The notes under the pieces were generated by a model that did no database searches, had not been told where the DNA came from, and saw only the letters and a list, made by a program, of their open reading frames with translations. From assembly GCA_031257955.1 (NCBI GenBank), contig JAIRNQ010000228.1, positions 1 through 15,144 on the forward strand: DNA of 15,144 bases. The letters run 5' to 3'. Source of the stretch: Deltaproteobacteria bacterium. GTDB lineage: Bacteria > Desulfobacterota > Desulfarculia > Adiutricales > Adiutricaceae. The number at the start of each line of letters is the position of its first letter. Within the stretch, counting starts at the first letter, position 1. This document shows, one piece after another, positions 11,400-15,144 of the stretch. The translations under genes and the position numbers were made by a program.

Positions 11400-13196
11400 T
11401 CAGTCGTTTCCGTCCCCGTCGGCCACCGGCTCGAAGAAATCCCCCTCGTCGGGATCCCCGCCCTTGGCCTCCAGGGCCTTTTCCGCCGCCGCCATGGCCT
11501 TCAGGGCCTCGATCTTGGCCCGCTGGGCCAGTTCCTCCGGCGATATCCTCTCGTAGCCCAAAAATCGTCCGGGCAGGGCGGCCTTAAGTTCTTGGATGAC
11601 CGGGAGCGCGGCCATTTCTTTGACGATCTCCGCGACCGGGGTAGGCTCTTTCATACTCACCGGCGTCGGCCGAGCCGGGATCAGCGCTTCGCCGCCCAGG
11701 ATGGCGGTTGCCCAATTCGGCGCCTCCTTGGCCGGGGACTCGGCCGCTGGCGGAACGGCGACCGGGCCCAAAGGTTCAATCGCTGACGGTAGGGGCGCTT
11801 CCGGCTTGGGCGCTTCCGGTAGGGGCGCTGCCGGCTTGGGCGCCGCCGGCAGGGGCGCCGGCGGTTCCGTGGCCTCGGCCACCGTCTCGGCCGCGGCCGG
11901 ATCGGGCGTGGGCGCATCGGGTTCAGGCGTCACCGGCTTAGGCTGCGCCGTTTCGCTGGCCGTCGGCTGGGGGGCCGGCGGGGCGGCCTTAGGGGCGGCT
12001 AGGGGAGCGTCCAGGGAGCGGGCCGGCGGGGCGGGAGCGGCGGCCGGTTCGGCCCCGCCCGACTCGAGATACTCGGTGAGCCTGGCGGCCAAGGGTCCCA
12101 GCTCGGCCAGAGGGGCCATCTGGCAAAGGCGGATCAGGTGCGACTCCATCAGCCAGCGGGGCTGGGGGTGGCGGGTCAGTTCGCCGTGAAACTTAAGCCA
12201 GGCATCCAGGTGCCGGTGGAGGGTAGGCAGGGTCAGCTCCGAGGTGATGCTCTTATAGGAGGCCGTTTCGTCGTCGGTCAGATCCAGCGCCTCGCGGGCG
12301 GCCGGGGCGGCCTTAAAGAGGGTCAGCGTTCGGACCAGTTCCAGGGCCCGCAGTCCCAGCTCCTTAAATTCGTGACCCAGGTTATAGGCCTCGTCCAAAA
12401 CGCCCATGGCGTCTGTCAGATCGCCGTTTAAGGCCGAGAGGACCGTTCGGAGCACGAGATCCCGGTTGATGAGTCCCAAGGCCCCGTCTACGGCCTCGGC
12501 GGTGATCTCGCCGGCCGAGGCGATGACCTGATCCATCATGCCCAAGGCGTCCCTCAGCCCGCCCTCGGACTGGCGGGCGATGACGGTCAAGGCGTCTTTG
12601 GTGGCCACGATGTTTTCGGTATTGGCCACGTCTGTAAGGCGTTTTACGATATCATCGACTTTAATGCGTCTAAAATCGTATCTTTGGCAGCGGGAGAGGA
12701 TGGTTGCGGGAAGTTTCTGGGCTTCCGTGGTCGCGAAGATAAAAACCACGTGGCTGGGCGGCTCTTCCAAGGTTTTGAGAAGGGCGTTAAAGGCGTCGGG
12801 GGTAAGGGCGTGGACCTCGTCGATGATGTAGACCTTTTTTGGGTTTTTGACCGGTAAATACTGGACCGACTCGCGAAGGCTCCGGATCTCGTTGATGCCG
12901 CGGTTGGAAGCCCCGTCGACTTCGACCATGTCTACGGCTTGGCCGTTTTGGATCTCCAGACAGGAGGCGCAGACCCCGCAAGGCTTGGGCGGCTGCCCCT
13001 GGCAGCTTAGGGCCATGGCCAAGAGCCTGGCCGCCGTGGTCTTGCCCACCCCCCTGGGTCCGGTGAAAAGATAGGCGTGGGCCAACCTGCCAACTTCCAG
13101 GGCCCTGGTCAAGGTATTGCTGACCTGGGTTTGGCCGATCAGATCCCCGAAAGTCTTTGGCCGATACTTGCGGGCCAGGACCAGGTAGGAAGACAC
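11400..13196 (-). CDS. dnaX: DNA polymerase III subunit gamma/tau
   Basis: Clamp-loader ATPase that loads the sliding clamp and links the replisome. It has 598 residues. Seen in order: Walker A GPRGVGKT (46-53), zinc-binding cysteines C65, C73, C76 and C79, Walker B region VYIIDEVH (122-129), sensor 1 FATTE (154-158), SRC arginine finger R169, sensor 2 GGLRDAL (R215). The clamp-loader helical region runs to about 375. A Pro/Ala-rich linker (about 380-495) contains a 10-residue repeat. The C-terminal segment LPVIQELKAALPGRFLGYER (531-550) resembles the tail of many bacterial tau subunits. The start is GTG, giving the conserved SYLVLARKYRPKTF; GGAG lies about 11 nt upstream. It lies 180 bp after ileS and 211 bp before ybaB. 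Confidence 0.97.
   Translation of the reverse strand: MSSYLVLARKYRPKTFGDLIGQTQVSNTLTRALEVGRLAHAYLFTGPRGVGKTTAARLLAMALSCQGQPPKPCGVCASCLEIQNGQAVDMVEVDGASNRGINEIRSLRESVQYLPVKNPKKVYIIDEVHALTPDAFNALLKTLEEPPSHVVFIFATTEAQKLPATILSRCQRYDFRRIKVDDIVKRLTDVANTENIVATKDALTVIARQSEGGLRDALGMMDQVIASAGEITAEAVDGALGLINRDLVLRTVLSALNGDLTDAMGVLDEAYNLGHEFKELGLRALELVRTLTLFKAAPAAREALDLTDDETASYKSITSELTLPTLHRHLDAWLKFHGELTRHPQPRWLMESHLIRLCQMAPLAELGPLAARLTEYLESGGAEPAAAPAPPARSLDAPLAAPKAAPPAPQPTASETAQPKPVTPEPDAPTPDPAAAETVAEATEPPAPLPAAPKPAAPLPEAPKPEAPLPSAIEPLGPVAVPPAAESPAKEAPNWATAILGGEALIPARPTPVSMKEPTPVAEIVKEMAALPVIQELKAALPGRFLGYERISPEELAQRAKIEALKAMAAAEKALEAKGGDPDEGDFFEPVADGDGND
11788..11864. repeat. 30-bp tandem repeat in the dnaX linker
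   Basis: Two full 30-bp units (11788-11817, 11818-11847) and a partial third encode an in-frame 10-residue APLPxAPKPx repeat in the tau linker. The period equals that of the unrelated array upstream of sbcD. Confidence 0.85.
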
Positions 13197-13280
13197 GTTC
13201 GCTAGGGCTCCTCTATGCCCGTCCGACTAAACGGGCCAATGCGCCGCCAACTAGCCTAACCTCGGGAACCCCAGGCTTTG

Positions 13281-13307
13281 GGTCCCGGCGAACAAATGGC
13301 CGGGACC
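13281..13307. other. Stem-loop in the ileS-dnaX gap
   Basis: GGTCCCGGC (13281-13289) pairs perfectly with GCCGGGACC (13299-13307) around a 9-nt loop. No T-run follows on the minus strand. It may be an mRNA-processing or stability hairpin between the two cistrons, or a weak terminator for ileS. The rest of the 180-bp gap is GC-rich and shows no RNA gene I can recognise. Confidence 0.5.
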
Positions 13308-13376
13308 AAGGGGCCGAGGCCAGGGGCCTGGGCCAAAGGGCTGGGGTGGGGCTAAAGGGCCAAAGGGTCCTGTCTC

Positions 13377-15144
13377 TCAGGACAAAGCCTTTTGGCACTT
13401 GGGGCAGACGCCGTCCCCGACGACTTCCGGGTGGCGAACCCAGCAGCGGGGGCATTTGGGGTGGTGGCTGGGCGTGACCTTGGCCGTCAGGGGCGTACCC
13501 TCGGGGTCTTCGGTAAGCCTCACGGCGCTGACAATCAAAAGCTCGGCCAAGTTATCCTGGGCGGCCAGGATCCGGTACTCCTCGCCGGAGGCGGTCACGT
13601 CCAACTCGGCTTCGAGGCCACTGCCGATGGCTTTGGTATTGCGGGCCTCTTCCAGGGACTTGTTTATTATGGCCCGGAGATCCAGAAAGCGCTCAAACTC
13701 GGCCGCTTCCGTGGGGATGAGCCGGCTGGGGTCGCTTTGGGGAAAATCGGTCAGAAAGACGCTGGCGTCCGGCTCCAGGCGCGACCAGATCTCTTCGGCG
13801 GTAAAGGAAAGAATCGGGGCCATGAGCGAGGTCAGGGTGGTCAAAACTTCCCGCATGACAGTTTGGGTGGCCCTTCTCTCGGGGCTGTCGGCCTTAAAAG
13901 TGTAAAGGCGGTCTTTAATCACGTCATGGTAAAGCGAAGAGAGAAAGACCACGAATTTGTTTACCGACTGGTAGATGGCGTGAAACTCGTAAGAGGCGTA
14001 GGCGGCCTTGATTTTGTCGGTCAGAGCCGTCAGCTGGTGGAGGACGTAGCGATCCAGCCGGTCCATCTTGTCCGGGCCCAGGGCGTCTTTACGGGGATCG
14101 AAGTCGTAGAGGTTACCCAGGATGAAGCGGGCCGTGTTCCTAAAGTTAAAATAGGCCTTGGCCAGCATGTCCATTATCTGGTTGGAAATCCTGATGTCGT
14201 CCTGGTAGTTTTCGGCCGAAACCCAAAGCCTTAAAATATCGGCCCCGTATTTTTTGATGATGTCGTCGGGGTCGATGGTGTTGCCCAGCGATTTGCTCAT
14301 TTTTTTGCCGGACCCGTCGACCACGTAACCATGGGTAAGCACTTCCAGGTAGGGGGCTCGGCCCCTGTTGGCCATGGAGACCAAAAGGGAGGAGTGGAAC
14401 CAGCCCCGGTGCTGATCGGATCCCTCCAGGTACATGTCCGGCCTGTCCGGGAGATCGCCCCTCACCTCGCAGACCGCCGCGAAAGAGCAGCCCGAGTCGA
14501 ACCAGACGTCGAGGATGTCCGTCTCCTTGCGGAAATCCTCGCCTCCGCATTTGAGGCATTTGGCCCCTTCGGGCATAAGCTCTTTCTCGGAGAGATCGTA
14601 CCAGGCGTCCGCCCCCATCTTCGAGAAGAGGGCGAAGATTTTCTCCTGGGCGGCCTTGGTGTAGTGCCACTCTCCGCATTTTCGGCAGAAGAAAATCGTG
14701 ATGGGGACGCCCCAGGAGCGCTGGCGGCTGACGCACCAGTCGGGCCGGCTTTCTATCATTCCGTGGATGCGCTCCCGGCCCCAGCGGGGCACCCAGCGGA
14801 CCTGGTCGATGGCCGCGAGGCTGCGGGCCCTCAAAGTCCCGCCATCGGCCCCGGCCGGCGCGCCCCGCGCCGCCGCCGCGCCGGGCGCCGACTCGTCCAA
14901 GGTCACGAACCATTGGGGGGTGGAGCGGAAAGAGACGGGCTTTTTGCAGCGCCAGCAGTGCGGGTACTGGTGGCTTATGGTCTGGCTCGCGAGAAGCGAC
15001 CCCGCGGCCCTCAAGGCCTCTATGACCTTGGGGTTGGCGTCCAGGACCTTGAGGCCGGCCAGCTCCGGCACCTCTTTGGTGAAGCGGGAGTCGTCGTCCA
15101 AGGGGGACAAGATGGGGAGGTTGTAAGCCAGCCCCGTCTCGAAG
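13377..15144 (-). CDS. ileS: Isoleucyl-tRNA synthetase, C-terminal part (5' end outside window)
   Basis: Class I aminoacyl-tRNA synthetase charging tRNA-Ile; 588 residues are in the window, open to the right edge, so the HIGH motif is missing only because of the boundary. Seen: the end of the editing domain (ILSPLDDDSRFTKEVPELAG), WCVSRQRSWGVP, a Cys4 zinc-ribbon-like insertion (CRKCGEWH ... CLKCGGEDF), DVWFDSGCS, GSDQHRGWFHSSLL, KMSKS (14289-14303), the anticodon-binding helical domain and a C-terminal zinc finger (CPRCW ... CPKC). Odd feature: about 22 Ala/Gly-rich residues (SAPGAAAARG-type, 14829-14894) inserted between FVTLDE and ARSLAAIDQVRWVP, where relatives have only a short connection. 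The first in-window Leu codon at 15110 is internal, not the start. Confidence 0.97.
   Translation of the reverse strand, partial: FETGLAYNLPILSPLDDDSRFTKEVPELAGLKVLDANPKVIEALRAAGSLLASQTISHQYPHCWRCKKPVSFRSTPQWFVTLDESAPGAAAARGAPAGADGGTLRARSLAAIDQVRWVPRWGRERIHGMIESRPDWCVSRQRSWGVPITIFFCRKCGEWHYTKAAQEKIFALFSKMGADAWYDLSEKELMPEGAKCLKCGGEDFRKETDILDVWFDSGCSFAAVCEVRGDLPDRPDMYLEGSDQHRGWFHSSLLVSMANRGRAPYLEVLTHGYVVDGSGKKMSKSLGNTIDPDDIIKKYGADILRLWVSAENYQDDIRISNQIMDMLAKAYFNFRNTARFILGNLYDFDPRKDALGPDKMDRLDRYVLHQLTALTDKIKAAYASYEFHAIYQSVNKFVVFLSSLYHDVIKDRLYTFKADSPERRATQTVMREVLTTLTSLMAPILSFTAEEIWSRLEPDASVFLTDFPQSDPSRLIPTEAAEFERFLDLRAIINKSLEEARNTKAIGSGLEAELDVTASGEEYRILAAQDNLAELLIVSAVRLTEDPEGTPLTAKVTPSHHPKCPRCWVRHPEVVGDGVCPKCQKALS

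Noticed and set aside
12834..12840. A AAA AAG slippery heptamer in the dnaX zero frame, as used for gamma production in E. coli
   Set aside because: It lies at codons 120-121 inside the ATPase core; a -1 shift would end near 12787 and give a useless fragment rather than gamma.
13197..13376. 4.5S/SRP RNA gene, which can lie near dnaX
   Set aside because: The conserved SRP core (GGAAG...GCAGC-type asymmetric loop) is not present; only a simple 9-bp hairpin is seen.

Overview
The window is GC-rich, densely coded DNA of bacterial-chromosome type. It holds ordinary housekeeping genes: isoleucyl-tRNA synthetase (ileS), DNA polymerase III gamma/tau (dnaX), YbaB/EbfC, acetate kinase (ackA) and the SbcD/SbcC nuclease. 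Beside them are less common families: an amphi-Trp domain protein, a PHP-fold protein and a PhoU-kinase fusion. That combination suggests Deltaproteobacteria/Desulfobacterota. This is an inference from gene content, not a proven placement. No phage, transposase, CRISPR array, tRNA or rRNA was seen.

Layout: every gene except ackA is on the minus strand. Reading down the minus strand from the right edge: ileS (5' part outside the window), dnaX, ybaB, a PHP-domain protein, an amphi-Trp protein and a PhoU-phosphotransferase fusion. Next comes ackA on the plus strand, convergent with the fusion gene, with a rho-independent terminator and a G-quadruplex motif between their 3' ends. A MerR-type regulator gene is divergent from ackA. 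Both have consensus-like sigma70 promoters, about 160 bp apart in the shared intergenic region. Left of the MerR gene is an AT-richer stretch of about 0.8 kb without genes, then a small XRE-type HTH gene. The sbcD-sbcC operon follows and runs off the left edge.

How the genes work together: ileS, dnaX and ybaB serve translation, replication and the nucleoid. SbcD and SbcC form one ATP-dependent nuclease that cuts hairpins and blocked DNA ends. AckA interconverts acetyl phosphate and acetate. The PHP, amphi-Trp and PhoU-kinase genes are co-directional and may form a phosphate or phosphotransfer module of unknown target.

The most unusual property is pervasive short tandem repetition. Units of 8, 9, 16, 24 and 30 bp occur both between genes and inside the linkers of otherwise conserved proteins. 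The most notable array is four 30-bp units, each able to fold into a hairpin, in the inferred 5' leader of the operon that encodes the hairpin-cutting nuclease SbcCD. A perfect 21-bp interrupted palindrome lies between sbcD and sbcC.
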